Source: CAZGAQ01 sp964523405 (lineage in GTDB: Bacteria; Planctomycetota; Phycisphaerae; UBA1845; Fen-1342). Taken from it: 64,000 bases of DNA. The DNA lies in the NCBI GenBank assembly GCA_964523405.1, contig CAZGAQ010000001.1:310001-374000 (forward strand), read 5' to 3'. The position numbers and the translations under genes were made by a program. The first letter of the stretch is position 1. Each line of letters begins with the position of its first letter. The notes beneath the pieces are model-generated. The model searched no databases, was not told the origin of the DNA, and saw only the letters and a program-made list of their open reading frames with translations. Below are positions 1 through 8,333 of this stretch, piece by piece.

Positions 1-17
1 CAGACGAAGACGCAACG

Positions 18-47
18 AACCCCGCTCGCAAGGGCGGGGTTCTTCTT
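18..47 (+). terminator. rho-independent terminator at window edge
   Basis: An 8-bp perfect stem (AACCCCGC at 18-25, GCGGGGTT at 34-41) is followed by the T-rich stretch TCTTCTTT. The T-tract is on the plus strand, so it should end a plus-strand gene lying left of the window. Confidence 0.75.
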
Positions 48-154
48 TGCGCTCGATTCCAGGCGAGGGGCCAAGAAGCAAGCGGGAGCGCAGGCCATTG
101 ACCTGTGCTCCCGTCGCTATGGACCGTTTGTGAATGGAGTATGCGAGGACCCGC

Positions 155-3133
155 TTACCGCCCAGCCGCCGCCGTCAATAGATCCACATCCTCCGCCGGA
201 TACTCCGGCAATTGCGCATCGATCACCAGCACCGCCCGCGCGCTGCGCGCCCCGGTCGTCGCGTAATCGCATTCCGCGATCAGCACGTAGCCCAGCACGT
301 GCTCGGCGGCGCTGCCGCCGCCCGCTTTCTCACCCAGCAGCGCCAGAAACTCGGCCATGTACTCCGGCCGCACCAGCACCAGGTCGTGCGCCGCGCCGTC
401 CTTCGTGTACCGCAGGGCGGCCGCCGCTTCCGTGTCCCAGTCCAGGTAGTTGTTCAGCGCCCGGTCCGGCTGCTTGGCGTCGATCTCCGCCAGGTACCGC
501 GAGCCCGCGATCGGCTGCGTGCCGGCCGGCAGCTTCAGGAAGAACCGCGACTTCGCCAGTTCCAGCCCGTTGATCCCGGTGATCTTCTGTAGTTCCGGTG
601 TACCCAACTGCGGCAGCTTCTCCAGGTAGTCGTCGCCGACGTCGGCCCAGCGATACTGCGGGCCCACGGCCGGCGGCGTGTACGCGGCACACTTCTCGCC
701 TCCCGGCAGCTCGGTCGCGTACTTGAGCCCGGTGACCGCGCGGTTCTGGAAGTCCACAGCGTGCACGCTGAAGCCCCAGTCGCCGCCGCCGCGCTCGATC
801 TTGGCCGCCAGGCAGTTCCAGCCCTTCTGCAGCTTGCCCGCAATGGCCAGCTCGTACGGCCGGTTCTGATCTTCCCACTTCGCGCAGGCGCAATAGGCGC
901 CCTTGTAGATCGGCCGCCCGTTGAGCCAGAACGCGCCGGTGTCGTTGAAGCCCAGCCAGAAGCGGACTTCCTGGTCGACGGGCGAATAGATGAACGTGCG
1001 GGCGTACGCGACGCACTTGTCTGGTGCCTGCGGGTACTGCGCCCGCAGGTCGACGAAGTTGTCCTTGGCGGCCAGCGGCGGGGCGGGTTCGATCTTGCCC
1101 TTCGGCGGGGCGCCGCGCACGTAGTCCGCCTCGTCCGGCGCCGCGAGTTCGTTCAGCATCCGTACCGCGTTCCACTGCGCCGTCAGGAAGCCCGCCCAAT
1201 CCGGCACGGGGACGAAGTCCGGCTCGGACTTGATGACCGGCGGCTTGGCGGCCCGCTCCTGCTCCGCCTTCTTCGCGCCTTCCCAGTCCTTTTTCCACTG
1301 CTCGATCTGCTTGGCGTCCGCGCGCTTCTGCTCGACGAGCCACTTTGCGAGGGCGTCTGCGTCGCCGGTGGGGGCCTTGGGGGCCGGCACGAGCGCGCCG
1401 CGCTCCCACGTCGGAATGAGCGCTTCGGCCACGACCGGGTCGGAGGCCATGTGCCGTCCGTACTGCCCGCGGTTGATGTAGTAATGCATCGACGAGCGGT
1501 GCCCGCAGCCCATGCTCACGATCGGTTGCTTGCCGCAGCCGTCGCTGTCGTGTGTCGGCGGATAACCCGGGACCTGCTCGCCGAACACGCACACCCAGTC
1601 GAACTCGTGGTTCCACTCGTGCAGCCAGACTTCCCAGCTTCGCGTGGGGCCGATCTGCGCGCCGCCCGCGCCGTTCACGCCGCAATCGACGCCGCCCGCG
1701 TGGCTGGAGCCGTACTCGGCCGTGCCGATCGAGTAGTCGTACGTCCCCATCACCGGCACTTCGCGGTCCGACGGCAGAAAGATCCAGCGGGCCTGCATGA
1801 CCCACGGCGTCGTGTTCGGGTCGGGCTTGTCGGTCTCCGGCCAGACGCGCCAGTGCGTCCGGACTTTCCACGCGCCGCGCGACGCTCCGTAGACCTGCTG
1901 CTCCACGTAGCGCCAGTCGCGCTGCAGCTCGTTGAAGCTGTTGGGCGAAAACTGCCCGCACATGTCGCGCACCGCGTCGCCGTGGACGGCGATCATTACG
2001 TCTTCCACGCGCGCCGGGCCGCGCCCGTCGCGAATTGCGTCGGACTCGCCGAGGAAGCCGGCCCGCTCGTATAGGGGCGCCCACTCCGCCACCGGCTCGC
2101 GGCAATACTCCATCGCCTCCGCGAGCCGGTACGTCGCATCCGAGTGCAGCGGGTTGGATTTCGTGGCGAGTTGCAGCTCGGCCAGGGCGTCTTCCCAGCA
2201 ACCCCACGCACCCGCCAGCATGCCGAGGCGGTAGTGCGCGGCGAAGTCCGGACGCTCCTTCGGACCCTGCACATCGGCCGCGACGGCCTTCTGGCGGGCC
2301 TGTTTGAGAGTGACCCGCCGCGCGGCCGCGTGGGCGAGACGCGCGAGTTCGGTGTCGCTCGCCGCCTGCTTCTCCACAGCCGCAAAGTACTCCGCGGCCT
2401 TCGCGTAGTCGCGATCCGCTGCGGCGACCAAGCCGCGCACGTAGACCGACTTCGCATCCGTGCGGCTCGCGTCGCCCGCGAACGTGGCCAAGCTGCCGGC
2501 CAAATCCGCACCGAGTACGTCCCAGTCGCGCGTCGCGTAGAAGCGGTAACCCAGGGAGACGAGCGGACCGGCGGCGGCGGCGGGCTTGTCGCCACCCTGG
2601 CGCGGGGCGGCCTGGCTTGGTTCCAGCACCGTCAGGCGCACGGTCAGTTCGGCGGGGGCCTGGTTCTTCTCGACGAATGCGGACTTCGGGATCACGTAGA
2701 GTGCGTCGTACAGATGACGCTCGCCGGCGGGGGGGTAGATCGACCAGACGCCCAGCTCCTTGCGCTTCTCACCGGTGCCGAGCTCGACCTTGAGGGCCTG
2801 CACGCCAGCAGCCGAGTCCAGGCAGCGGACGAGGACGATGTTCGTCGGTGCCGGACCGCCGCGATACGACGCGGGCTGGATCACGAACGTCTCCGGACCG
2901 CTGATGAGGCGGCCGGTGCGTCGTTGTGGTTGCTCGCCGCGATAGGCCAGTTCGACAGTCTGAATGTCGCCGCAGCCTTCGTAGTGGGCGGCGGCTTCAC
3001 TCGTCAGGTCGCCGACGATGAGCGTGCCGCTGGGGAGCCAGTTGAACTCGGGTTCGGCAGCTCGGGTAGCGGCGGGAAGCAGGGCGAGGGAACTCAGCAA
3101 GCAGGTCAGGACAGGGCGGGCAGTGCGGTGCAT
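155..3133 (-). CDS. secreted HEWNH-motif metallopeptidase-like protein
   Basis: Predicted exported protein of 992 residues, function not recognised. A signal peptide (Arg, then a Leu/Ala-rich core ending near TRAAE) is followed by an N-terminal beta-rich part, a helical TPR-like stretch around residues 260-345 (a NPLHSDATYRLAEAM-like repeat), and then H505-E-W-N-H509, the HExxH signature of zinc metallopeptidases. A region rich in Cys/Gly/His follows (GCGHRSSMHYY). The C-terminal third looks like a beta-sandwich (FNDTGAFWLNGRPIYKG). The start is set at the ATG at 3133: GGAGG lies at 3140-3144, six bases upstream, whereas the in-frame TTG at 3139 touches that SD. It is transcribed away from the NRAMP operon. 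Peptidase activity is inferred from one motif; a third zinc ligand could not be assigned. Confidence 0.75.
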   Translation of the reverse strand: MHRTARPVLTCLLSSLALLPAATRAAEPEFNWLPSGTLIVGDLTSEAAAHYEGCGDIQTVELAYRGEQPQRRTGRLISGPETFVIQPASYRGGPAPTNIVLVRCLDSAAGVQALKVELGTGEKRKELGVWSIYPPAGERHLYDALYVIPKSAFVEKNQAPAELTVRLTVLEPSQAAPRQGGDKPAAAAGPLVSLGYRFYATRDWDVLGADLAGSLATFAGDASRTDAKSVYVRGLVAAADRDYAKAAEYFAAVEKQAASDTELARLAHAAARRVTLKQARQKAVAADVQGPKERPDFAAHYRLGMLAGAWGCWEDALAELQLATKSNPLHSDATYRLAEAMEYCREPVAEWAPLYERAGFLGESDAIRDGRGPARVEDVMIAVHGDAVRDMCGQFSPNSFNELQRDWRYVEQQVYGASRGAWKVRTHWRVWPETDKPDPNTTPWVMQARWIFLPSDREVPVMGTYDYSIGTAEYGSSHAGGVDCGVNGAGGAQIGPTRSWEVWLHEWNHEFDWVCVFGEQVPGYPPTHDSDGCGKQPIVSMGCGHRSSMHYYINRGQYGRHMASDPVVAEALIPTWERGALVPAPKAPTGDADALAKWLVEQKRADAKQIEQWKKDWEGAKKAEQERAAKPPVIKSEPDFVPVPDWAGFLTAQWNAVRMLNELAAPDEADYVRGAPPKGKIEPAPPLAAKDNFVDLRAQYPQAPDKCVAYARTFIYSPVDQEVRFWLGFNDTGAFWLNGRPIYKGAYCACAKWEDQNRPYELAIAGKLQKGWNCLAAKIERGGGDWGFSVHAVDFQNRAVTGLKYATELPGGEKCAAYTPPAVGPQYRWADVGDDYLEKLPQLGTPELQKITGINGLELAKSRFFLKLPAGTQPIAGSRYLAEIDAKQPDRALNNYLDWDTEAAAALRYTKDGAAHDLVLVRPEYMAEFLALLGEKAGGGSAAEHVLGYVLIAECDYATTGARSARAVLVIDAQLPEYPAEDVDLLTAAAGR

Positions 3134-3482
3134 GTACAACCTCCAACGCTAGGGGACCGAGGTCAGCTTAACCGTTTCACTCCGCGGTGTCGAAGGACGG
3201 TGCGGGCCGGCGGCGTTCGCGCCAGGCGATACCCGTTGACGGGGTGCGGGCCGGCGCCGGGGCCCCGTGTTTTCCCCCACAGGGCGGGTTGCGTTTTGCC
3301 TGCGGCGGGCTACGATGCCGCGTCACGACCTCGCCGGGGCCAGCAGCGCGCCGCGTGCGATGGACCCTTTGGCCGAAGTCGCCCGACAGCCACGAACCGG
3401 AGCCAGCAACGTACACGACACGCCCCACCCTTGGCGGGACGATCGCAGAAAGCACCCAGGCATCTGCAACGGCAGCGGTGTT
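3134..3482. other. divergent intergenic region, 349 bp
   Basis: This region separates the minus-strand metallopeptidase-like gene from the plus-strand transporter operon. It holds a short direct repeat (GTGCGGGCCGGCG near 3199 and 3246) and the promoter candidate listed at 3289-3316. The reading frame stays open upstream of 3483 but lacks an SD and any transporter-like sequence, so it is treated as leader. Confidence 0.5.
3289..3316 (+). promoter_or_regulatory. candidate promoter of NRAMP operon
   Basis: TTGCGT at 3289-3294 and TACGAT at 3311-3316 with a 16-base spacer. This would give a leader of about 160 nt before the start chosen at 3483. No known metal-riboswitch consensus was recognised in the leader. 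Confidence 0.4.
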
Positions 3483-4823
3483 ATGTACTGGATCAGCAAA
3501 TCCATACACCTGGTTGGGCGGGCGCGCCGCCGCGCGCTGATCCTCCTGGCCGTCCTGGGGCCCGGCATCATCACGATGGTGGCGGATAACGACGCAGGCG
3601 GGATTTCCACCTACGCCCAGACCGGCGCCAAGACCGGCTTCAACATGCTCTGGGCGTTCCTGATTCTCGTGCCGATGGCGTACTACATCCAGGAGATGAC
3701 CGTTCGGCTCGGAGCTGTCACAAAGCGCGGCCACGCCGAAGCCATCTTCGAAGCCTTCGGCCCGTTCTGGGGCTGGTTCTCGATCTGCGATCTCGCCCTG
3801 ATCAACTGGCTGACGCTGGTTACCGAGTACATCGGCATGACGCAGGCGATGAGCCTGTTCAACATCCCGCCCTGGATCACTTTCCTCGGCGTGACGGCCC
3901 TGCTGCTGAGTATCGTGCTCACGGGGCGCTACTGGACCTTCGAGAAGCTCACGCTCTTCTTCTGCCTATTCAATATGGTCTACATCCCCGCGGCGATCTG
4001 GGCGATGCAGACCGGCAACGTCAAGGAAGGTTGGTCGGCGGTCGCCACGGGGTTCTATCATCCGCAGTTCCGGTTCACCGACACCTTCACGCCGGCCGCC
4101 CTGGTCATGCTCATCATGGCCAACATCGGCACGACCATCACGCCCTGGCAAATCTTCTTCCAGCAGTCCGCGGTCGTCGACAAGGGCATGGACATCAAGG
4201 ACGTGAAGTTTGGCAAGATCGACACGTTCGTTGGCTCGCTGCTGACCTGCATCGTGGCGGCGTTCATCGTCATCGCCACGGCCGCGCTGTTCTACTACAA
4301 TCCGCACGGACAGCAGGTGGTGGAGTCGGCGGCGCAGACCGCGGAGCGCATGCCGCATGTGATGCCCAACGCGACCATGGGACACTGGGCACGCGTCCTG
4401 TTCGCGATCGGCCTCTTTGACGCGGGTCTGCTCGGCGCGCTGTGCATCTCGCTGTCGACGAGCTGGGCGATCGGCGAGGTGTTCGGTTGGGCCCACTCGC
4501 TGAACAAGTCGGTACGCGAGGCGCCGTGGTTCTACGTGGCGTACGTGGGCATGCTGCTCACGTCCGGTTTCGTCTCGCTCGTGGCGAGCGTCGAGTTGCA
4601 GAACATCATCACGATCTTCGTGCAGGTGGTGGCGGTGACGCTACTGCCCGCGGTGCTCGTGTTCCTGCTGCTGCTGCTCAACGACAAGCCGCTGATGGGC
4701 GAGCATGCGAACACGCGCTGGCAGAACATCGCGAACGGCGGCATCGCCTTCTTCGTGATCGCGATCTCGACGCTGTACGGGTTGACGATCCTGTTCCCAG
4801 AACTGGTGAACAAGTGGGCTTAG
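3483..4823 (+). CDS. NRAMP-family divalent metal transporter, atypical site
   Basis: Integral membrane protein of 446 residues with about eleven hydrophobic segments, of the NRAMP (SLC11) superfamily. TM1 reads GPGIITMVADNDAGG (residues 26-40). Aligned with the canonical DPGN, the Asp is kept but Asn is Gly. The TM6 motif is TPWQ (about residue 219) where classical Mn/Fe carriers have MPHN, so the metal-selecting Met is absent. This fits NRAMP-related subfamilies with a different substrate (for example Mg-type NRMT) better than MntH, but the substrate is inference. The start is the ATG at 3483 (MYWISKS), just before the first helix; SD is weak and in-frame upstream codons look non-coding. The next gene starts nine bases after the stop and encodes a MgtE_N/CBS protein, supporting a magnesium link. 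Confidence 0.88.
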   Translation: MYWISKSIHLVGRARRRALILLAVLGPGIITMVADNDAGGISTYAQTGAKTGFNMLWAFLILVPMAYYIQEMTVRLGAVTKRGHAEAIFEAFGPFWGWFSICDLALINWLTLVTEYIGMTQAMSLFNIPPWITFLGVTALLLSIVLTGRYWTFEKLTLFFCLFNMVYIPAAIWAMQTGNVKEGWSAVATGFYHPQFRFTDTFTPAALVMLIMANIGTTITPWQIFFQQSAVVDKGMDIKDVKFGKIDTFVGSLLTCIVAAFIVIATAALFYYNPHGQQVVESAAQTAERMPHVMPNATMGHWARVLFAIGLFDAGLLGALCISLSTSWAIGEVFGWAHSLNKSVREAPWFYVAYVGMLLTSGFVSLVASVELQNIITIFVQVVAVTLLPAVLVFLLLLLNDKPLMGEHANTRWQNIANGGIAFFVIAISTLYGLTILFPELVNKWA

Positions 4824-4832
4824 GGTGCTGGC

Positions 4833-6134
4833 ATGAACACGCGAATCCCCGATTCCAGCGCGAAGACGCCGCCGTCGCCCGCGGCGCTGAAGGACTACCA
4901 GGCCTACTTCTTCTCGCAGCTCCTGGGCCGCCCCGTTTGCGCCGGCAAGATCAAGGATCGCCTCGGCAAGCTGAGCGACCTGGTCTTCCGCCTGGCGGAG
5001 CCCTACCCCGAGGCGGTTGGCATCTTCCTGGAGCACGGCTGGGGCAAACCGACGGAGTTCATCCCCTGGGACAAAGTCAGCCGTATCGAGGACGACGCCA
5101 TCTTCGTCGCGCCGCCCGTCCCCGGTCCGGCCTATCCGCCCTTTGTTGACCAGCCCGGGTGGATTCTCGTCGGCGAGCACCTGATCGGCCGCACGATCCT
5201 CGATATGGACGGCCGCCGCATCGAGGTGGTCAACGACGTGCACCTGCTGGCCTCCAAGGGCCACATGGTCGTCGTCCACGTGGACGTCTCCTTCAACGGC
5301 TTCCTGCGCAAGTGGGGCCTGGGGCGGCTCACCTGGATCAAGGACCAGTTCATCTCCTGGCGCTACGTACAACCGCTTTCCCTGGAAGATGTCGGCGCGA
5401 AGGACGCCGTTTCGCTTTCGGTCACGCGCCGACAACTGCGCGAGTTGCCCGCCGAGGACCTCGCCGACGCCCTCGAGGAATTGTCCGGCGAAGAACAGAG
5501 GGCCGTCTTCGCCGCCCTCGACTCCGAGAAGGCGGCCGAGGCGCTGGTCGAGGCTGAGCCGCGGGCGCAGCGGCAACTCATCGCGAGTCTACGACGCGAG
5601 CGGGCCCGCACGATTCTCTCGGAGATGTCGGTACCGCAGCTTGCCGACCTGTTCTCCGTACTGCCCCACCATGACCAGCAGAACCTGATGCAGTTGCTGC
5701 CGCCCGTCGAAGCGGAGCGGATCCAGGCCATCATCTCCGAGCGCGAGGTGGACGCGACGGCGCTGCTCGCGCCGGACTACATGGCTTTCCCGCGCGAGGC
5801 GACCGTCGGACAGGTGCTCCACGAGATCCGCACCTCCAAACGCGAGCCGGACAATGTCTCGTATCTCTACGTGATTGTGCCCGACACCCGCGTGCTGCTC
5901 GGCGTGGTCGACCTCCGCGAGCTGGTGCTGGCTGCCGATACGGCCACCCTGGGCGAGCTGATGGCCTCGCCGCCCGTAGCGGCGCAGCAGGACGACGTGC
6001 GCGAAGACCTGGCGGAGCTGTTTGCCAAGTACCACTTCCGCATGCTGCCGGTTGTCGACGAGCACGATCACCTGCTCGGCGTGATCCGCTATAAGGACAT
6101 CATGACCGGGCTGACCATGCGCGCAAAGACGTGA
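4833..6134 (+). CDS. PRC-barrel / MgtE_N / CBS-pair soluble protein
   Basis: A 433-residue protein without membrane helices. Residues about 25-100 and 110-165 resemble two PRC-barrel repeats (LLGRPVCAGKIKDRLGKLSD; HLIGRTILDMDGRRIEVV). Residues about 200-305 are an MgtE_N helical superhelix (LRELPAEDLADALEELSGEE, then VEAEPRAQRQLIASLRRERA). Residues about 310-430 are two CBS motifs ending LPVVDEHDHLLGVIRYKDIM. In MgtE these cytosolic parts sense Mg2+ and gate the channel. Here the transmembrane half of MgtE is missing and the upstream gene is an NRAMP-type carrier nine bases away, so a role as a separate regulatory subunit is the natural inference. A 42-codon membrane peptide follows 8 bases downstream. 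Confidence 0.88.
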   Translation: MNTRIPDSSAKTPPSPAALKDYQAYFFSQLLGRPVCAGKIKDRLGKLSDLVFRLAEPYPEAVGIFLEHGWGKPTEFIPWDKVSRIEDDAIFVAPPVPGPAYPPFVDQPGWILVGEHLIGRTILDMDGRRIEVVNDVHLLASKGHMVVVHVDVSFNGFLRKWGLGRLTWIKDQFISWRYVQPLSLEDVGAKDAVSLSVTRRQLRELPAEDLADALEELSGEEQRAVFAALDSEKAAEALVEAEPRAQRQLIASLRRERARTILSEMSVPQLADLFSVLPHHDQQNLMQLLPPVEAERIQAIISEREVDATALLAPDYMAFPREATVGQVLHEIRTSKREPDNVSYLYVIVPDTRVLLGVVDLRELVLAADTATLGELMASPPVAAQQDDVREDLAELFAKYHFRMLPVVDEHDHLLGVIRYKDIMTGLTMRAKT

Positions 6135-6142
6135 GTGCCACC

Positions 6143-6271
6143 ATGCCCCGCATCAAAACTACGCCGCTTGTTCGCGTCACGCTGGGGCTGCTGTTCGTCT
6201 ACGTCTGCAGCATGCTGGCGCTGATCGCCTACAAGTTCGCCCACACCTTCATCCAGCACACGCGCGGCTGA
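6143..6271 (+). CDS. 42-residue single-helix membrane protein
   Basis: A small open frame starting 8 bases after the stop of the MgtE_N/CBS gene. The protein starts MPRIKTTPLVRVTLG, has one hydrophobic segment (residues about 10-31, LGLLFVYVCSMLALIAYKF) and a short polar tail (HTFIQHTRG). The positive N-terminus and single helix look like a genuine micro-membrane protein. No clear SD is seen, so translational coupling to the upstream gene is likely if it is made. Position suggests an accessory to the transporter, but that is only guilt by association. It ends 18 bases before the convergent uvrC stop. Confidence 0.55.
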   Translation: MPRIKTTPLVRVTLGLLFVYVCSMLALIAYKFAHTFIQHTRG

Positions 6272-6289
6272 TCGCGCGTTCCCGCGCTG

Positions 6290-7768
6290 TCAGACCTGGG
6301 CCGACGATTCGTCAGGCGGCGGCGCCTCGTCCTCTTCCAGCACAACCTCGCCCTTCTTCGCCTTGCGTTTCTTGGTCGGCGGCGGACGCCGGCCGGTCGC
6401 CAATTCCTCCTCGAACGTCCGCTTGCGCCGCAGGATGTGGTGGTAGTGCTGCCCGAAGCGGTGCGCCTCGTCCCGCACGTGCTGCAGGATCCGCAGCGCC
6501 GCGTCGTTCCGTGGCAGCCGCAACGGCTCCGCCCGCGCCTGGGCGTACACCAGTTCCTCACGCTTCGCGAGCGAGATGACCATCGCCGGGCGCACGGCCC
6601 GCCCGCCTTCGGTCTCGATCGTGCGGCGCATGTGCTCGAACGCTTCCAGCGCCGCGTGCAACTGCCCCAAACCTCCGTCGATCAGAATGAGGTCGGGGTA
6701 CAGCTCTTCCGCCACGGCCGCATAGCGGTACCGCCGCGCAATCACCTCCTTGATCATTGCGTAGTCGTCGACGCCGCCGACCGTCTTGATCTTGAACCGC
6801 CGGTACCCGCCCTTGAACGGCTTCCCGTCGATGAAGCACACCAGCGAACCCACCGAGTCCTCGCCGTGCAAGGTCGCGATGTCCAGTCCCTCGATGATCC
6901 GCGGCCGTTCCGGCAGCTCCAGCAGCGTGCGCAGCCGCTCCAACCCCTCCGCGGGATCGATGAAGAACACCTCCGGCTGCACGTCCTCGTCGATGTCCCC
7001 GCTCAGGTCGAGCGACTCAATCGCCTTGATGCGATCGCGCAGTACCGCCGCGTCCTCGTACCGCCGTGCCTGGGCAGCTTGCTCCATCTCGCGCTGCAGC
7101 GACCGCAAGAGCACACTTCGCCGGGTCCCCAGCAGCTTCTTGAGTCGCTGAATGTCGGCCGCATACGCCTCCGGCGTGATCGCCGCCGCGCACGGTGCCG
7201 AGCACTGGTCGATCGCATGCAGGAGGCACGGGCGGAAGAACCGGCGCTTGTCGTCTGTGGCGTGGATTTCGAGCTCACAGGTGCGGAACTTGAAGATGCG
7301 CTGCAACGTGTTGACGGCGTCGCGCAGCCCGGACGGTGTCGTGAATGGCCCGTAGAGCTTGCTGCCCTGACGCGGTTGACGCGTGACGTACACGCCGGGG
7401 AAGTCGTCCTGAACCGTGATCTCCAGGTACGGAAAGGTCTTCTGGTCCTTCTGCTGCGTGTTGTAGGGGGGTTGGATGTCCTTGATCAGGCGGCTCTCTT
7501 TGAGCAGCGCATCGATCTCGGAGTCGCACTCGAGGAAGTCGATGTCCTCCACCTGCGCGATCATCTGCACGATCCACGGCCCGCGCGAGCTGAGCAGGTC
7601 GGCCGACTCCTGGAAATAGCTCCCCACGCGGGAGCGCAGCTCGCGGGCCTTGCCCACGTACAGGACAATCCCCTCCTTGTTCTTCATCAGGTACACGCCG
7701 GGGGTCTTCGGAAACTGGCCGATCTTGGCGCGCAACCGGGCGAGGCGGGGATCGATGGTTTCGGACAT
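6290..7768 (-). CDS. uvrC: excinuclease ABC subunit C (short form)
   Basis: UvrC makes the 3' and 5' incisions in nucleotide excision repair with UvrB. The 492-residue product has the GIY-YIG 3'-nuclease domain (PGVYLM, VLYVGKA, residues about 20-95), the Cys cluster (CLLHAIDQCSAPC), a UVR UvrB-binding motif (YEDAAVLRDRIKAI) and the RNase H-like 5'-nuclease (EGLDIATLHG, ILIDGGLGQL, DEAHRF). Usual UvrCs run to about 600 residues with a C-terminal (HhH)2 domain. Here that domain is absent and replaced by a Lys-rich then acidic tail (PPTKKRKAKK). The start ATG has no SD, but a TATAAT lies at 7777-7782, eight bases upstream, suggesting a leaderless transcript. Confidence 0.95.
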   Translation of the reverse strand: MSETIDPRLARLRAKIGQFPKTPGVYLMKNKEGIVLYVGKARELRSRVGSYFQESADLLSSRGPWIVQMIAQVEDIDFLECDSEIDALLKESRLIKDIQPPYNTQQKDQKTFPYLEITVQDDFPGVYVTRQPRQGSKLYGPFTTPSGLRDAVNTLQRIFKFRTCELEIHATDDKRRFFRPCLLHAIDQCSAPCAAAITPEAYAADIQRLKKLLGTRRSVLLRSLQREMEQAAQARRYEDAAVLRDRIKAIESLDLSGDIDEDVQPEVFFIDPAEGLERLRTLLELPERPRIIEGLDIATLHGEDSVGSLVCFIDGKPFKGGYRRFKIKTVGGVDDYAMIKEVIARRYRYAAVAEELYPDLILIDGGLGQLHAALEAFEHMRRTIETEGGRAVRPAMVISLAKREELVYAQARAEPLRLPRNDAALRILQHVRDEAHRFGQHYHHILRRKRTFEEELATGRRPPPTKKRKAKKGEVVLEEDEAPPPDESSAQV

Positions 7769-8067
7769 CGCGAGCGATTATAGCTCGGCCGTCCCCCACG
7801 TGGGTGGCGGTGCACAGTGGTGACCGCTCGGGCGGTCTCGTGTGAAACAGGCCCCAGAAGCGCTCCCGGAGGCCCCATAATGGCCCAGCGCAGGTGCGTC
7901 GGCCGTGGTGCAGCCCTTGCAAAACCCCCGCTGCGCTGCTAGAAACTGCGTTCCCGGTAGCGCTCCGGGCTACTTTGGGCCCGACCACGCGGCGGAACCG
8001 AGCCCGCCTGCCAGTTGGCGGCCGGGTTGTTTCGCCCGCTCAAGCTCGCCGGAGCATGGAGACTGTC
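7769..8067. other. divergent region between uvrC and histone-like gene
   Basis: About 300 bp without a convincing gene. It holds the uvrC -10 box and a CATAAT at 7876-7881 that could be the -10 of the plus-strand histone-like gene. The plus frame is open upstream of 8068 but has no SD and no resemblance to the family. Confidence 0.4.
7777..7782 (-). promoter_or_regulatory. -10 box of uvrC, leaderless candidate
   Basis: A perfect TATAAT on the minus strand ends 8 bases before the uvrC ATG. No SD lies between. Transcription would then start at or next to the A of the ATG. No good -35 was found. Confidence 0.45.
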
Positions 8068-8274
8068 ATGGAGGAGTACCTCAAGCTCAAGCAGCTTATC
8101 GAGGAAATCGGGGATGATGTGTACAAGGCCCAAGGGGGCAACAAGGCTGCCGGGACCCGCGTGCGGAAGGTGATGCAGGACATCAAGAACACCGCGCAGG
8201 AAGTCCGCAAGAAGATTCTGGACATGCGTGGTGACGAAGAGCAACCCCCGGCCAATCCCCCGGCCCAGGGCTAG
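8068..8274 (+). CDS. histone H1-like (Hc1-type) DNA-binding protein
   Basis: A 68-residue protein that starts MEEYLKLKQLIEEIG and contains GNKAAGTRVRKVMQDIK, the hallmark of the bacterial Hc1-like family (chlamydial Hc1 N-terminus and planctomycete relatives). These are small nucleoid-associated proteins. The Lys/Ala-rich C-terminal tail of chlamydial Hc1 is missing; this one ends in an acidic/Pro stretch (DEEQPPANPPAQG). The start is the ATG at 8068 because GGAG at 8058-8061 is six bases away; an in-frame ATG at 8056 has no usable SD. A fabZ-like gene follows 59 bases downstream. Confidence 0.85.
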   Translation: MEEYLKLKQLIEEIGDDVYKAQGGNKAAGTRVRKVMQDIKNTAQEVRKKILDMRGDEEQPPANPPAQG

Positions 8275-8333
8275 CCGCCCCACGCCTGCCTCCGCGGACG
8301 CCTTCTATCGCCACGGTTGTTGATCGAGGACCG

